Assembly (NCBI GenBank): GCA_019454205.1
Contig: CP075369.1
Span: forward strand, 930,001-994,000
Length of the DNA stretch: 64,000 nucleotides
Source: Xanthobacteraceae bacterium
GTDB taxonomy: Bacteria; Pseudomonadota; Alphaproteobacteria; Rhizobiales; Xanthobacteraceae
Direction: 5' to 3'
The translations under genes and the position numbers were made by a program. The notes beneath the pieces are model-generated. The model saw only the letters and a program-made list of their open reading frames with translations. It was not told the DNA's origin and did no database searches. Shown piece after piece: positions 9,851 through 19,331 of this stretch. The first letter of the stretch is position 1. Each line of letters opens with the position of its first letter.

Positions 9851-11301
9851 TCGAGATAGTCTCCGGCCAGGAACTGCAACGCGCGGTCGAGGCGAATATG
9901 GGGCAGCGACGGCGTTCCGCCAGCAGCAGAGTCGAGCAGGGGCGGGCGGAACTTCACGAAGCGATAGTCGCTCTCGTCGTGCGGGGCCGCGGCGAGGCCC
10001 TTGAAGGTCCAGTCCTTGCCGTCACCCGGCATCGGCAGTTCGCCGGGAAACAGCGCGATCTCGCGCGAGCCGTCGAAGGTTTCCCCGCCCGCGATCTCGC
10101 CCGCCTGCGGCGTGCCGACGATGGCGGAGAGTTTCTCGCCGTCGCGCGTGACGACAGCCTCGCGCGTCGCGCGGACGGAGGCGAGCGCAACCACATCGGT
10201 CCGTGCGCCGGTGAGCGCCGCGCCGCCGATGGCATCCGCGACCATGCGCGAGAGGATCGCTTCCAGCCGGTCATGACCGCTGTGGTGCAGGTGATCGGCT
10301 TTGGTCGCCGCGAACAGCACGCGGTCGATGCGCGGGCGGAAGATTGCTGAGAGCCAGGTTTTCCGTCCCGTGTTGAAGCACGCGACGACCGCGGCGAGCG
10401 TCTGTTCCAGGTCGCGCAGCGCTTCCGGCCCGGAGTTGAGCGCGGAGAGCACGTCCGCCAGCACGATCTGCCGGTCGAGCCGCGCGAAATGTTCGCGGAA
10501 GAACGGACGCACCACGGAATTACGATAGGCCTCGTAGCGCGACGCCATCATTTCCCAGAGCGAGCCGCGGGGCGCACTCTCGCCGGACTGCACGTCGAGA
10601 GGTGCGAAGGTGACGGCGGGGGAGCCGGCAAGGTCGCCCGGCATCAGGAAGCGCCCCGGAGGCAGCAAGCTCATCGCGAAGCGCTCGTCGCGGCAGGCGA
10701 TGAGATAGTCCGTGAAGAGTTTTGCCGCTTTGATCGTTGCCTGCTCGTCGGCGGGCGAGGCGGGAGAAAGCGTGGCGAGATGCGCGTGCCAAGCTGCGGC
10801 CAGCGCCGCGCGCGGACCTTCGCGCGAAAGCGCGAGGCTTTGCGCGGACCACTCCTCGTAGCTTTTGTCGAGCAACAGCAGGTCGAGCAGCCATTCGCCG
10901 GGATAGTCCACGATGTCGAGGGTCAGCGTGCGCTCGCGCCCGTTCTTCGACTGGTATTCGATGAGTAGCCGCAGTTCGCTGATCTGACGCGTGGACTCCG
11001 GCCAGCGCCGCGCCTGCGTGAGATCGCGCAGGTGCGTCTCGTAATCGAAGCGCGGCACCGAAGCGTCCGGTTGCGGGCTAAGCCGCACGCGCGCGATGCG
11101 TCCCGAAGTCAGCGCCTCGAACACGGGAAGGCGCGTGCCGTGCAGCAGCGCATGGATCAACGCGGTGATGAACACGGTCTTGCCGGAGCGAGACAACCCG
11201 GTAACGCCGAGTCGCAGCGTAGGGTTGAGCAGGTTGCTGCCGTAGTCGGCCGCCGCCCGCGCCGCCAGCCGTGCTTCCTCGATAATGTCGCCGACCGCCA
11301 T
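9847..11301 (-). CDS. ycjX: YcjX family P-loop nucleotide-binding protein
   Basis: The 484-residue protein has a P-loop GLSRSGKT (35-42) within the family pattern LGVTGLSRSGKTVF, and the LPxF and DYPGEWLLDLLLL segments that mark YcjX (DUF463). The family is described as a dynamin-like or stress-related GTPase, and its partner YcjF is encoded immediately downstream with a 4-nt overlap. It is the first gene of the minus-strand run toward radA. Function in this organism is inferred only from family membership. Confidence 0.88.
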   Translation of the reverse strand: MAVGDIIEEARLAARAAADYGSNLLNPTLRLGVTGLSRSGKTVFITALIHALLHGTRLPVFEALTSGRIARVRLSPQPDASVPRFDYETHLRDLTQARRWPESTRQISELRLLIEYQSKNGRERTLTLDIVDYPGEWLLDLLLLDKSYEEWSAQSLALSREGPRAALAAAWHAHLATLSPASPADEQATIKAAKLFTDYLIACRDERFAMSLLPPGRFLMPGDLAGSPAVTFAPLDVQSGESAPRGSLWEMMASRYEAYRNSVVRPFFREHFARLDRQIVLADVLSALNSGPEALRDLEQTLAAVVACFNTGRKTWLSAIFRPRIDRVLFAATKADHLHHSGHDRLEAILSRMVADAIGGAALTGARTDVVALASVRATREAVVTRDGEKLSAIVGTPQAGEIAGGETFDGSREIALFPGELPMPGDGKDWTFKGLAAAPHDESDYRFVKFRPPLLDSAAGGTPSLPHIRLDRALQFLAGDYLE

Positions 11302-11410
11302 GAATGTTCCCGTGCTTCCGGTAGCGAATATGGAGAGTTTTTCGGCGGATGCGAGTCTGCCCCGGACCGTGTCTTGTTGCCTGCCTGCATGGCGTGAGGC
11401 GGAAAACTGT

Positions 11411-11430
11411 GCTTACCTTGCTATGTAAGC
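11411..11430. promoter_or_regulatory. Inverted repeat upstream of the three-helix membrane protein
   Basis: GCTTAC (11411-11416) and GTAAGC (11425-11430) form a perfect 6-bp inverted repeat with an 8-bp spacer, in an otherwise GC-rich divergent gap. The spacer includes TTGCTATG. It is placed 47 bp before the downstream ATG, as expected for an operator or core promoter, but no clear -35/-10 pair is visible. Confidence 0.3.
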
Positions 11431-11476
11431 AAGCCTCGTGGGGCGAGGCGGAAACGTCAAAAGGGGTTAGTAAAGA

Positions 11477-11893
11477 ATGGCTGCTCTGGGTCTGGTCGGT
11501 CTGATCGTTGTTGTCCTTCTGGTTATCGGCGCGCTCGTCGTCACCATCCTGTTTCGCGACAAGCTGCGCCGTCTCATCGTCGCGACGGCGGACTTTCTCA
11601 TCATCTTCCTGAGCCTTGTCGTCGTCATCGTCTCCGCGGTCAGCGGCGCGATTTCGATGGAACAGGCAGGACGGTTCAGTGGCACCAACGGCCTCGGAAT
11701 CATCGGCTTTATTCTTGGTGCCGGTATCGGCTTTCTGGTGGCGTGCATTCTTGCCGCGACCTTCCTGTTGCTCGCCGAAATCGCGAAGAACACCCGCCGC
11801 GTGCTCGCCTATTACGAGCCGGAAGCGGCGGCGCCCGCGCAGCAGCAATATGCTGAGCCGCAATACTACGACGATCGCGGCGCGCGCCGCTGA
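11477..11893 (+). CDS. Small three-helix membrane protein of unknown function
   Basis: The 138-residue protein has three strongly hydrophobic helices (about 4-24, 36-56 and 73-100). A soluble tail of about 38 residues is rich in Ala, Gln and Tyr (AQQQYAEPQYYDDRGARR). I do not recognise a family. The ATG at 11477 has AGGGG about 10 nt upstream. It is divergent from ycjX and converges with the DUF4337 gene at a shared terminator. The basic residues between helices 1 and 2 suggest a positive-inside loop there. Confidence 0.7.
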   Translation: MAALGLVGLIVVVLLVIGALVVTILFRDKLRRLIVATADFLIIFLSLVVVIVSAVSGAISMEQAGRFSGTNGLGIIGFILGAGIGFLVACILAATFLLLAEIAKNTRRVLAYYEPEAAAPAQQQYAEPQYYDDRGARR

Positions 11894-11913
11894 ACGGCGC
11901 TTCCCGCCAAACG

Positions 11914-11945
11914 AAAACGCCGCCCTTCGGGGCGGCGTTTTTTTT
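11914..11945. terminator. Bidirectional intrinsic terminator
   Basis: An 8-bp GC stem, CGCCGCCC (11918-11925) with GGGCGGCG (11930-11937), is closed by a TTCG tetraloop. A-runs on the left and eight T on the right let it work for both convergent genes (11477 plus, 11965 minus). Confidence 0.92.
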
Positions 11946-11964
11946 ATTCGCGTGTTTCCCGCTG

Positions 11965-12561
11965 CTAACCGAGGAACGGTATCTCGACCAGCAGCAGGTA
12001 GCCGTTGAGCATGAGCAGCGTGCCGATCGAGCCGAGCGTCGCGCCGAAATAGACCAGCCACGCAAGACCGGAAACGATAGCGACCGAAACCAGCACGATC
12101 GCGATTTGCAGGAATACTTCCGCGTAATCGAAATAAGGATCCTGTTTCAGCGCGTGTTCGCGCTTTTCCTCGTGGATCTTCGCGCGCGCGAGCAGTTCCT
12201 TTTTGCCTTCCTGCGTTTCCGGCTCGGTTTCGTAGCGCGCGACGTTCTTGCGATAGGCGTCGATCTTCTTCTGCATCTCCGCCTTGGTTTCCGGGGCGAG
12301 CGCCGGGTTCGCCATCGCGATTTCGAGATTGTCGGCGGCGAGTGCGAAATTGGTCTGGCGGATATTCTTCGCCTGATAGAACGCATAGAGGTTCGACGCG
12401 AAGATGTTGTTGTTGGTCGCTTCCTTCGCCGCGTTCTGCCCGCCGAGGCCGGTGATCGCGAGCAGCATGGCGAGCACCGCGATCAGGATTGCCGCGCGCT
12501 GCTTGAATTTGTCGTCGGCACGTTCGGCATCCATCATCTCACCGGCTTCGTCGGCTTTCAT
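11965..12561 (-). CDS. DUF4337 domain membrane protein
   Basis: The 198-residue protein has an N-terminal membrane helix (about 24-41) and a long charged helical middle (about 60-145) with coiled-coil character. Two closely spaced C-terminal helices (about 150-172 and 176-196) follow. The segments NNIFASNLYAFYQAKNIRQT and DPYFDYAEVFLQIAIVL identify DUF4337. No function is established. It is 24 bp downstream of alr in the minus direction and ends at the shared terminator. Confidence 0.8.
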   Translation of the reverse strand: MKADEAGEMMDAERADDKFKQRAAILIAVLAMLLAITGLGGQNAAKEATNNNIFASNLYAFYQAKNIRQTNFALAADNLEIAMANPALAPETKAEMQKKIDAYRKNVARYETEPETQEGKKELLARAKIHEEKREHALKQDPYFDYAEVFLQIAIVLVSVAIVSGLAWLVYFGATLGSIGTLLMLNGYLLLVEIPFLG

Positions 12562-12585
12562 GATTGTCTCCCAGTATTAAAAAAA

Positions 12586-13707
12586 TTATTCGGAATAAAT
12601 CCGCTTCCAGCGCGGTCCGAGCGCCGTCAGCACTTCGTAGCCGATGGTGCCTGAATGCGAGGCGAGATCGTCCACCCCGATGCCGTCGCCGAGTAGCGTG
12701 ACGAGGTCGCCGCGTTTTGCTTTTCCGGCAGGCACGTCGGTCACGTCCACCACCAGCAAGTCCATCGAAATCCTTCCCGCGAGCGGACAGCGCACGCCCG
12801 CGACCATCGCTTCCGCGCCGTCCTTGTCGTCGCGGGAACCGGCTGCGCGAAAGATTCCGTCCGCATAACCGGCGGAGAGGATGGCGAGCTTCGAGTCGCG
12901 CGCGAGTTTGCGTTGCGCGCCGTAGCCGACCGTGGTTCCCGCCTTGGCGTCGCGCACGGTAACGATGCGCGCTTGCAGATTTACGACGGGCCGCATCGGA
13001 TTTTCGCCATCCGCCAGCGCGCGTCCGCCATAGAGCGCGATACCGGGACGCACCAGATCGAAATGCGCTTCGGGGAACGCGAGCAGCCCTGCGGAGTTGC
13101 AAAGCGAAGCGGGAATGCCGGGAAATTTGGGCCGGATCGCATTGAACATGTCGATCTGCTGCCGGTTCAGCGGATGCGAAGGCTCGTCCGCGCAGGCGAA
13201 GTGGCTCATCAGCAGCGACGGTTTGAACGCGATGTCGTCGGTCGGCAGTTTCGGCGCCAGCGCTTCCGCTTCCGCAAGCGAGATGCCGTGGCGGTTCATG
13301 CCGGTATCGATGTGGATGGCGGCGGGTGCTTCCTCGCCGTTCTCCTTGCAATGCGCGTTCCATTCCTCGATCTCGGCCATCGAACCGAGCACGGGCCGCA
13401 CGTCGATGCCGCAGATCAGTTCCGCGGTGCCGGGGTTCACGCCGTTCAGCAGATAGATGGTGACGGACGGCATCAGCGTGCGCAGCCGCAACGCCTCGTC
13501 GAAGGTCGCAACGAAAAAAGTATCCGCGCCCGCTTTTTGTAGCGCGAGCGCCGCCTGTTCCAGCCCGGTGCCGTAGCCGTCGGCCTTCACCACCGCTGCG
13601 CACTTCGCGGTGCCCGCGCGCTCGGCCAGCGCCGACCAGTTCGCGGCCAGCGCCGCGAGGTCGATGGTGAGCAGGCCGGTGGACTCAGGGGAGAGGGTCG
13701 TCGTCAT
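12586..13707 (-). CDS. alr: Alanine racemase
   Basis: I place the start at the ATG at 13707, giving 373 residues. The upstream in-frame ATG at 13854 would overlap dnaB and add a non-homologous leader. The PLP lysine is K41 in VVKADGYG, and the catalytic tyrosine is expected in TVGYGA. SAGYADG and the IDTGMNRHG segment are further family signatures. The enzyme interconverts L- and D-alanine for peptidoglycan. It lies 109 bp downstream of dnaB on the same strand. Confidence 0.95.
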   Translation of the reverse strand: MTTTLSPESTGLLTIDLAALAANWSALAERAGTAKCAAVVKADGYGTGLEQAALALQKAGADTFFVATFDEALRLRTLMPSVTIYLLNGVNPGTAELICGIDVRPVLGSMAEIEEWNAHCKENGEEAPAAIHIDTGMNRHGISLAEAEALAPKLPTDDIAFKPSLLMSHFACADEPSHPLNRQQIDMFNAIRPKFPGIPASLCNSAGLLAFPEAHFDLVRPGIALYGGRALADGENPMRPVVNLQARIVTVRDAKAGTTVGYGAQRKLARDSKLAILSAGYADGIFRAAGSRDDKDGAEAMVAGVRCPLAGRISMDLLVVDVTDVPAGKAKRGDLVTLLGDGIGVDDLASHSGTIGYEVLTALGPRWKRIYSE

Positions 13708-13816
13708 GGCCGCGCTTATATCCGATTGGCCGCCGTTGCGCGCGTACAGGTGATCTGGTTCGGGCGCTCGCTGCAAGGCCATGCTGGCCTGCAAGCCGCA
13801 CACTATTATTACATTA

Positions 13817-15313
13817 TTACGGCCGCCGCTCCGGCAGGCGGTCGGCATTGGCAAGATTACCGAAGCGGGTATAGGCCGACTCGAAGGAGAGCTTCACCGT
13901 GCCGGTCGGGCCGTGGCGCTGCTTGCCGATGATGATTTCGGCGCGGCCCTCGGCGGCCTTCATTTCGGTTTCCCACTTGAACCATTCTTCCGAGTTCGGC
14001 TTCGGTTCTTTGTTCTTGAGGTAATATTCCTCGCGGAACACGAACAGCACCACGTCCGCGTCCTGCTCGATCGAGCCGGACTCGCGAAGGTCGGCGAGTT
14101 GCGGGCGCTTGTCGTCGCGCGCTTCGACCTGACGCGAAAGCTGGGACAGTGCGATGATCGGGACGTTGAGTTCTTTCGCGAGCGCCTTCAGGCCGGTGGT
14201 GATCTCGGTCACTTCCTGCACGCGGTTGTCGCCGGAGCGTTTCGCGCCGGTGAGGAGTTGCAGGTAGTCCACGATCATCACGTCGAGGCCGCGCTGTCGC
14301 TTGAGCCGCCGCGCGCGCGCGACCAGTTGCGCAATCGAGATGCCGCCGGTGTCGTCGATATAGAGCGGCACCGATTCCATGTGCTGCGCGACGCCCGCGA
14401 TCTTGGAGAATTCTTCCTTCGAGATTTCGCCGCGGCGGATGCGCGACGAGGCGATCTCCGCCTGCTCGGACATGATACGGGTCGCGAGCTGCTCGGCCGA
14501 CATTTCCAGCGAGAAGAAACCGACGATGCCGCCCGACACGGTTTCGATGGAGCCGTCCGCTTTCGGTTCGCCCTGATAGTCGCTGGCAATCGCGTAGGCG
14601 ATGTTGGTGGCGAGCGCGGTTTTCCCCATCGCGGGACGGCCCGCGATGATGATGAGATCGCTCCGCTGCAGGCCGCCCATCAGTTGATCGAGGTCGGTGA
14701 ACCCCGACGCGACGCCGGAAAGCCCGCCTTCGCGCTGATAGGCGCGCGCCGCGAGATCGACCGCGTCTTTGAGCGCTTCCGAGAAGCGCATGAAGCCGCC
14801 GTCGTACTGGCCGGACTCCGCGAGTTCGTAGAGCCGCCGCTCGGCATCCTCGATCTGCGTCTGGGGCGGAAGTTCCACCGGCGCGTCATAGGCGACGTTG
14901 ACCATGTCCTGACCGATCTGGATCAGGTCGCGGCGCGTGGCGAGGTCGTAGATGGTGCGGCCGTAATCGCCGGAATTGATGATGGTGGTCGCTTCCGCGG
15001 CGAGGCGCGCGAGATATTGCGTCGGGTTCAGGCCCGCGATGTCGGTCTCGGCCGGGATGAAGGTCTTGATGGTGACGGGCGAGGCGATCTTGCCGGCGCG
15101 GATCAGGCTCGCGGCCACCTCGAAGATCTGCTGATGGATCGGCTCGAAGAAATGCTTCGGCTCCAGGAAGTCGGAAACCCGGTAGAACGCTTCGTTATTG
15201 ACGAGGACCGCGCCGAGCAGCGCCTGCTCGACCTCGATATTGTGCGGCGCTTGCCGGTACTCCGGTGTTTCGGGTTCCGGAAAGGCTTTTCGGAGCGCGT
15301 TCTCGAGTGCCAT
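13817..15313 (-). CDS. dnaB: Replicative DNA helicase DnaB
   Basis: The 498-residue protein has the N-terminal DnaB domain (IEVEQALLGAVL) and a RecA-fold hexameric helicase domain with Walker A GRPAMGKTA (about 225-233). Walker B lies in VMIVDYLQLL, and SQLSRQVE and the C-terminal RHGPTGTVKL follow. It unwinds DNA ahead of the replisome. No inserted intein is present. No clear Shine-Dalgarno sequence precedes the ATG at 15313. alr follows on the same strand. Confidence 0.98.
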   Translation of the reverse strand: MALENALRKAFPEPETPEYRQAPHNIEVEQALLGAVLVNNEAFYRVSDFLEPKHFFEPIHQQIFEVAASLIRAGKIASPVTIKTFIPAETDIAGLNPTQYLARLAAEATTIINSGDYGRTIYDLATRRDLIQIGQDMVNVAYDAPVELPPQTQIEDAERRLYELAESGQYDGGFMRFSEALKDAVDLAARAYQREGGLSGVASGFTDLDQLMGGLQRSDLIIIAGRPAMGKTALATNIAYAIASDYQGEPKADGSIETVSGGIVGFFSLEMSAEQLATRIMSEQAEIASSRIRRGEISKEEFSKIAGVAQHMESVPLYIDDTGGISIAQLVARARRLKRQRGLDVMIVDYLQLLTGAKRSGDNRVQEVTEITTGLKALAKELNVPIIALSQLSRQVEARDDKRPQLADLRESGSIEQDADVVLFVFREEYYLKNKEPKPNSEEWFKWETEMKAAEGRAEIIIGKQRHGPTGTVKLSFESAYTRFGNLANADRLPERRP

Positions 15314-15501
15314 CGTTTGCGTTTTCTGTTTTGTCTTGGGTCGTCAACAAACGCGACACGCAAGGAAGATTGGATTAGCACGCGCGCTCGCTGTCGCAAG
15401 CGGTAATCGGAAGCCCACAGCAATTCACAGCCGCTACTTTGATTCGCAGGGAAGTCTGAAATGCCTTGACGGCGAAATTGGGTTGCCGGGTGCGGAGAAA
15501 A

Positions 15502-16764
15502 TTATTCTCCCGCCAGCCGCAACGGACGCTTGACGTTCCGTTCTACCGCGCGGAAGCGGTTTTCCGCGTCCTCGATATAGCCGCGTGTCAGCGGCACCGC
15601 GTCCTGCCGGTGCGCCATCTGGATGTGGAATACCATCAGGTGCCGGTGGCGGAACGCCATTTCCGAGACGGCGAGATAGAACTCCCACATTCGCGCGAAC
15701 CGCTCGTCGTAAAGTGCCAGCACTTCCTCGCGGTGCGCGAGAAAACGCTCGCGCCACGCCTTCAGCGTCCCGGCGTAGTGCAGGCGCAAGATCTCGATGT
15801 CGGTCACGATCAGGCCGGAGCGCTCGATCGCGGGCAGGACTTCCGAAAGCGACGGGATATAGCCGCCGGGGAAGATGTATTTCGCGATCCACGAACTGGT
15901 GGCGGTCGGGCGGTCCGAGCGGCCGATGGAATGAAGCACCGCGACGCCATCCGGTTTCAGCAGGGAAGCAGCCTTGCGGAAGAACTCTTTATAGTGGTCG
16001 ATGCCGACATGCTCGAACATGCCGACCGAAACGATACGGTCGTAGGTTTCCGGCACGTCGCGATAGTCCTGCAAACGGAACTCGACGCGCCCGTTGAGAT
16101 GCTTTTCGGCGGCGCGCTGGCGCGCAACCGCATGTTGCTCGTCCGAGAGCGTGACACCCGTGACCTTCGCGTCCGCAATCTCCGCGAGATAGAGCGCCAT
16201 GCCGCCCCAGCCGCAGCCGATGTCGAGCGCGCGCAATCCCGGACGGTTGAACAGCAGTTTCGCCGCGAGATGCCGCTTCTTCGCAAGCTGCGCGTCGTCG
16301 AGGCTTTGGCCGGGCGTCTCGAAATAGGCGCAGGAATACTGCCGGTCGGCATCGAGGAATAAGGAATAAAGCCTGCCGTCCAGATCGTAGTGGTGGTGCA
16401 CGTTCTGCCGCGCCCGCCTGCGCGGATTGAACTGCTCGAACCGGCGCAGGAGAAAGCGCCCCTTGTCGAAGATCCATGCTGTCGGCGTCGGCGCGGTAAT
16501 GCTGGTCTGGCGCAACAGCAGGTCGAGCAGCTTGGCGATGTCGCCGCGTTCGATCACGAAGCCGCCGTTCATGAACGCTTCGCCGAAACGCAGTTCGGGA
16601 TTGATGATCGAGCGCAGCAGCGCCGTCCTGCTTTTGAAACGGATCGCGAGCGGCTCGCCGGTGCCGTCGCCTACGGCAAAAGGCTTTCCGTCGGCGATCG
16701 CGATGGCCAGCGATCCCTCTTTGACGATCGAAGAGAAAATGCCCCGTACAAAACGTTCGAACAT
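15502..16764 (-). CDS. Cyclopropane-fatty-acyl-phospholipid synthase family methyltransferase
   Basis: The preferred start is the ATG at 16764 (MFERFVRGI), giving 420 residues; an earlier in-frame ATG at 16860 would add 32 unconserved residues. The C-terminal two thirds is a SAM methyltransferase with motif I DIGCGWGG (181-188), then VGMFEHVG and the SIGRSD region of CFA synthases. The N-terminal lipid-binding domain is present (FGEAFMNGGFVIERGD). CFA synthases methylenate unsaturated acyl chains of membrane lipids. The exact product here could differ, so no symbol is assigned. Confidence 0.9.
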   Translation of the reverse strand: MFERFVRGIFSSIVKEGSLAIAIADGKPFAVGDGTGEPLAIRFKSRTALLRSIINPELRFGEAFMNGGFVIERGDIAKLLDLLLRQTSITAPTPTAWIFDKGRFLLRRFEQFNPRRRARQNVHHHYDLDGRLYSLFLDADRQYSCAYFETPGQSLDDAQLAKKRHLAAKLLFNRPGLRALDIGCGWGGMALYLAEIADAKVTGVTLSDEQHAVARQRAAEKHLNGRVEFRLQDYRDVPETYDRIVSVGMFEHVGIDHYKEFFRKAASLLKPDGVAVLHSIGRSDRPTATSSWIAKYIFPGGYIPSLSEVLPAIERSGLIVTDIEILRLHYAGTLKAWRERFLAHREEVLALYDERFARMWEFYLAVSEMAFRHRHLMVFHIQMAHRQDAVPLTRGYIEDAENRFRAVERNVKRPLRLAGE

Positions 16765-16881
16765 GGCACGCCTCGTCGGCTCCGCGCCCGGCGTCCGTTC
16801 GTCTCGCGCCTTACGCGGATGCAAAATTGAAGCGCAAACACGAAAGACAGGCAAATCCAAAAAAACGGCACCCGGCCCGAA

Positions 16882-16916
16882 AATAAAAACCCCGGAGCGG
16901 CGAGGCCGTTCCGGGG
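16882..16916 (-). terminator. Intrinsic terminator of the rpsF-rplI operon
   Basis: A 12-bp stem (16890-16901 with 16905-16916, one G-T wobble, loop GAG) is followed on the minus strand by a T-rich run at 16889-16882. It lies 34 bp past the rplI stop. Confidence 0.9.
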
Positions 16917-16950
16917 CTGGAGCAAATTTTAGGCTGCCGTTACGCGGCGA

Positions 16951-17562
16951 TCACGCCTTGGGCGCTTCTTCCGTAGCCGCTTCTTCTCCGGCCTTGAGTT
17001 CTTCCGGCGTCTGCTCGAAGAATTTTTCGGCGGCCAGCTTGGCTTCCGCGCGTTCTTCCTCGTCGTCGCTGCGGGTGACGGTGAGGTCTTCGCCGCGTGC
17101 CTGACGCTCGGCTTCGTCCGGGGTGCGGGCGACGTTGACGATGATGTTCACGTCGACTTCCGGATGCAGGGAAACCGGGAGCGTGTGCAGGCCGATCACC
17201 TTGATCGGCGAGTTCAGCACGATCTGGCGGCGCTGCACGGTGAAGCCGTCCTTGGTGAGCGCGTCCGCGATGTCGCGGGACTGCACCGAGCCGTAGAGCT
17301 GGCCGGTTTCGCCGGCCTGACGGACGAGGATGACCGACTTGCCGTCGAGCTTCTTCGCGACCGCTTCCGCTTCGTTCTTGCGCTCTAAGTTCTGCGCTTC
17401 GATCTGCGCCTTCATGCCCTCGAACTTCTTCTTGTTTGCTTCGGTCGCGCGCAGCGCCTTGCCGTTCGGCAGCAGGAAATTGCGGGCGAAACCGTCTTTC
17501 ACCTTCACGGTGTCGCCGATCTGGCCGAGCTTGGCGACGCGCTCGAGTAGGATGACTTCCAT
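16951..17562 (-). CDS. rplI: 50S ribosomal protein L9
   Basis: The 203-residue protein has the L9 N-terminal fold ([33 protein letters not shown]), the long connecting helix and the C-terminal rRNA-binding domain with [12 protein letters not shown]. It exceeds the 149-residue E. coli protein through a C-terminal acidic extension (about 160-203) rich in Glu and Ala, a feature common in alphaproteobacteria. It is the last gene of the ribosomal operon, 28 bp after the DUF2232 gene, and is followed by an intrinsic terminator. Confidence 0.97.
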   Translation of the reverse strand: MEVILLERVAKLGQIGDTVKVKDGFARNFLLPNGKALRATEANKKKFEGMKAQIEAQNLERKNEAEAVAKKLDGKSVILVRQAGETGQLYGSVQSRDIADALTKDGFTVQRRQIVLNSPIKVIGLHTLPVSLHPEVDVNIIVNVARTPDEAERQARGEDLTVTRSDDEEERAEAKLAAEKFFEQTPEELKAGEEAATEEAPKA

Positions 17563-17590
17563 TGCAGATACTCCTCGTTATCTCATGTCG

Positions 17591-18559
17591 TTATTTCATG
17601 GGGACAGGCGGCGCGGGCGGGCGGCGTCGTGCCGCCTTTCCGCGCAAATCGAAAATCTGGTCGGCGATGCCGAGCATCGCCGCGAGCAGGACCGGCCAGC
17701 CGAAGGCAAGCGAGATCCATGCGAGCGCAAGGATCGGCGTGCGACCGCCGACACCTTGCGTGATCGAATGCAGCACGGCGAAGCCGAGCAGCGAGTGGGC
17801 GAAGGTCAGGATCGCGACGATCACGGTCGCGATCAGGCCGGGCAGGCCCGGAATGAAATACGAAACCGCGAGGCCTACGACGAACAGGACCGACGCCATC
17901 GGCGGAAACGTCATCGCACGGAGATCGGGCCACGGGCGCGGCAACATTCCGGAAACGCGGGCGAGGCGCGCCGCGAGCCATGCGTTGAGAATGTAGAACG
18001 TGAACGCGAACAGTCCGACCCACGCCGGCAGGATCAGCGCGACGACGTTGAAGAGTTCGTCGGTGCTTTTCAGGCCAAGCAGTTTCAGTTGCTGCGCGAA
18101 CGCTTCCGGCGGCGCGTCCTTGAGGCTTTGTTGCAAGGTGGCGCGGACGGAACCGCGATAGGTTTCTAGGTCGCTGCCGAACAGCAGGACGAAAGCGAGG
18201 CCCGCACCGGCCGCAAGCAGTGCCGCCCAGATCACGATGCGTCCCGGCGGATACCATTCTGCGCCATGCTCGGTGGTGCGGCCGAGCATTACGAGATAGG
18301 CGAGGACATAGGCCGGTACGCCGAACGCGACGACATAGGAGACCGCGCTCCAGCCGGAAATGAGCAGGCCGGCGAGCGTTGCCGCCGTGGCGACAGCGAG
18401 CAGCGCGATGCGATGGCTCCACGCAATGCCGGCGAGTAGCACGGGCAGCATGGAAAGCGGCACAAGGATCAGCGCCAGCGGTCCGCGGGTAAGCGCGGAC
18501 GCGAACAGGAGCGCGGAAGCCGCGCCTGCGCCAATGCCAATGAGGATTGCCTGTATCAT
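17591..18559 (-). CDS. DUF2232 membrane protein of the rpsF operon
   Basis: The 322-residue polytopic protein has about eight hydrophobic helices and a soluble loop around residues 130-165 (KDAPPEAFAQQLKLLGLKST). Its position between rpsR and rplI is typical of DUF2232 proteins in Rhizobiales. The function is unknown; the operon position may simply be inherited. The Pro/Arg-rich C-terminus (KAARRRPPAPPVPMK) is predicted cytoplasmic. A 98-bp gap separates it from rpsR. Confidence 0.85.
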   Translation of the reverse strand: MIQAILIGIGAGAASALLFASALTRGPLALILVPLSMLPVLLAGIAWSHRIALLAVATAATLAGLLISGWSAVSYVVAFGVPAYVLAYLVMLGRTTEHGAEWYPPGRIVIWAALLAAGAGLAFVLLFGSDLETYRGSVRATLQQSLKDAPPEAFAQQLKLLGLKSTDELFNVVALILPAWVGLFAFTFYILNAWLAARLARVSGMLPRPWPDLRAMTFPPMASVLFVVGLAVSYFIPGLPGLIATVIVAILTFAHSLLGFAVLHSITQGVGGRTPILALAWISLAFGWPVLLAAMLGIADQIFDLRGKAARRRPPAPPVPMK

Positions 18560-18657
18560 CGTCAGCTGTCCCGCCCTTTCCGGCGGTTAGAGGCGGATGA
18601 ATTCCGCCCCAACCATCGCCGCGCGGGCGTTACCCCGCACGGCGTCGAGTTATCTTC

Positions 18658-18906
18658 TTACTTCAGAACGTAAGGCAGCAGCCCAAGGAAACGCGCGCGC
18701 TTGATGGCGGCGGCGAGTTCGCGCTGCTTGAGGGTCGAGACCGCGCTGATGCGGGCCGGGACGATCTTGCCGCGCTCGGAAACGTAGCGCTGCAGGAGCT
18801 TGGTGTCCTTGTAGTCAATCTTCGGCGCATTCGCGCCCGAGAACGGGCAGGTCTTGCGGCGGCGGAAGAACGGACGGCGCTGGCCGCCCTGAGCACCCAT
18901 GGCCAT
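18658..18906 (-). CDS. rpsR: 30S ribosomal protein S18
   Basis: The 82-residue protein has the S18 core: [10 protein letters not shown], then [18 protein letters not shown] and [10 protein letters not shown]18 binds the 30S platform as a heterodimer with S6. Its ATG overlaps the rpsF stop by one base (TAATG), which couples translation of the two partners. A second in-frame ATG two codons later (MAMG) leaves a small uncertainty in the start. Confidence 0.97.
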   Translation of the reverse strand: MAMGAQGGQRRPFFRRRKTCPFSGANAPKIDYKDTKLLQRYVSERGKIVPARISAVSTLKQRELAAAIKRARFLGLLPYVLK

Positions 18907-19331
18907 TAGTTCGCTCCCTCGTTCGAGTCGCCGTCGCGTGCAGGCGCGTTGTCGTCGCTGCCGCCTTCCTCGCCGTCACGGTCGCGGCGGCCACGGCGGT
19001 CGTCGCGGTCGCGCTTCTGCATCATCGCCGACGGACCTTCTTCCAGTTCCTCGACCTTCACGGTCATGAAGCGGATTACGTCTTCGGAAATGCGCATCTG
19101 GCGTTCCATCTCGTGCACGGCCGCGGCCGGCGCGTCGATGTTGAGGAGCGCCATGTGCGCCTTGCGGTTCTTGCGGATGCGGTAGGTGAGGGACTTCACG
19201 CCCCAGTATTCTTCCTTCTTGACCGAGCCTTTACCGGCTTCGATCACGCCCTTGTACTGGGCGATCATTTCTTCGACTTGCTGCGCGGTCACGTCCTGAC
19301 GCGCGAGAAAGACATGCTCGTAAAGCGGCAT
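18906..19331 (-). CDS. rpsF: 30S ribosomal protein S6
   Basis: I place the start at the ATG at 19331 ([13 protein letters not shown]), preceded by GGAAGG at a suitable distance, giving 141 residues. An ATG five codons upstream sits on that Shine-Dalgarno sequence itself and is less likely. The S6 ferredoxin-like fold occupies about 1-95. A charged Arg/Asp/Glu tail (about 105-141) extends it, as in many alphaproteobacteria. It is the first gene of the rpsF-rpsR-DUF2232-rplI operon, divergent from fabD. Confidence 0.96.
   Translation of the reverse strand: MPLYEHVFLARQDVTAQQVEEMIAQYKGVIEAGKGSVKKEEYWGVKSLTYRIRKNRKAHMALLNIDAPAAAVHEMERQMRISEDVIRFMTVKVEELEEGPSAMMQKRDRDDRRGRRDRDGEEGGSDDNAPARDGDSNEGAN

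Noticed and set aside
13708..13854. An upstream ATG that would extend alr by 49 residues
   Set aside because: It overlaps the end of dnaB and the added residues resemble no racemase. The ATG at 13707 fits family length.
13781..15406. A 541-codon plus-strand open frame opposite dnaB
   Set aside because: It is the antisense of dnaB, which has all helicase motifs. Its translation is Arg/Glu/Ala-rich without any family pattern, as expected in high-GC DNA.
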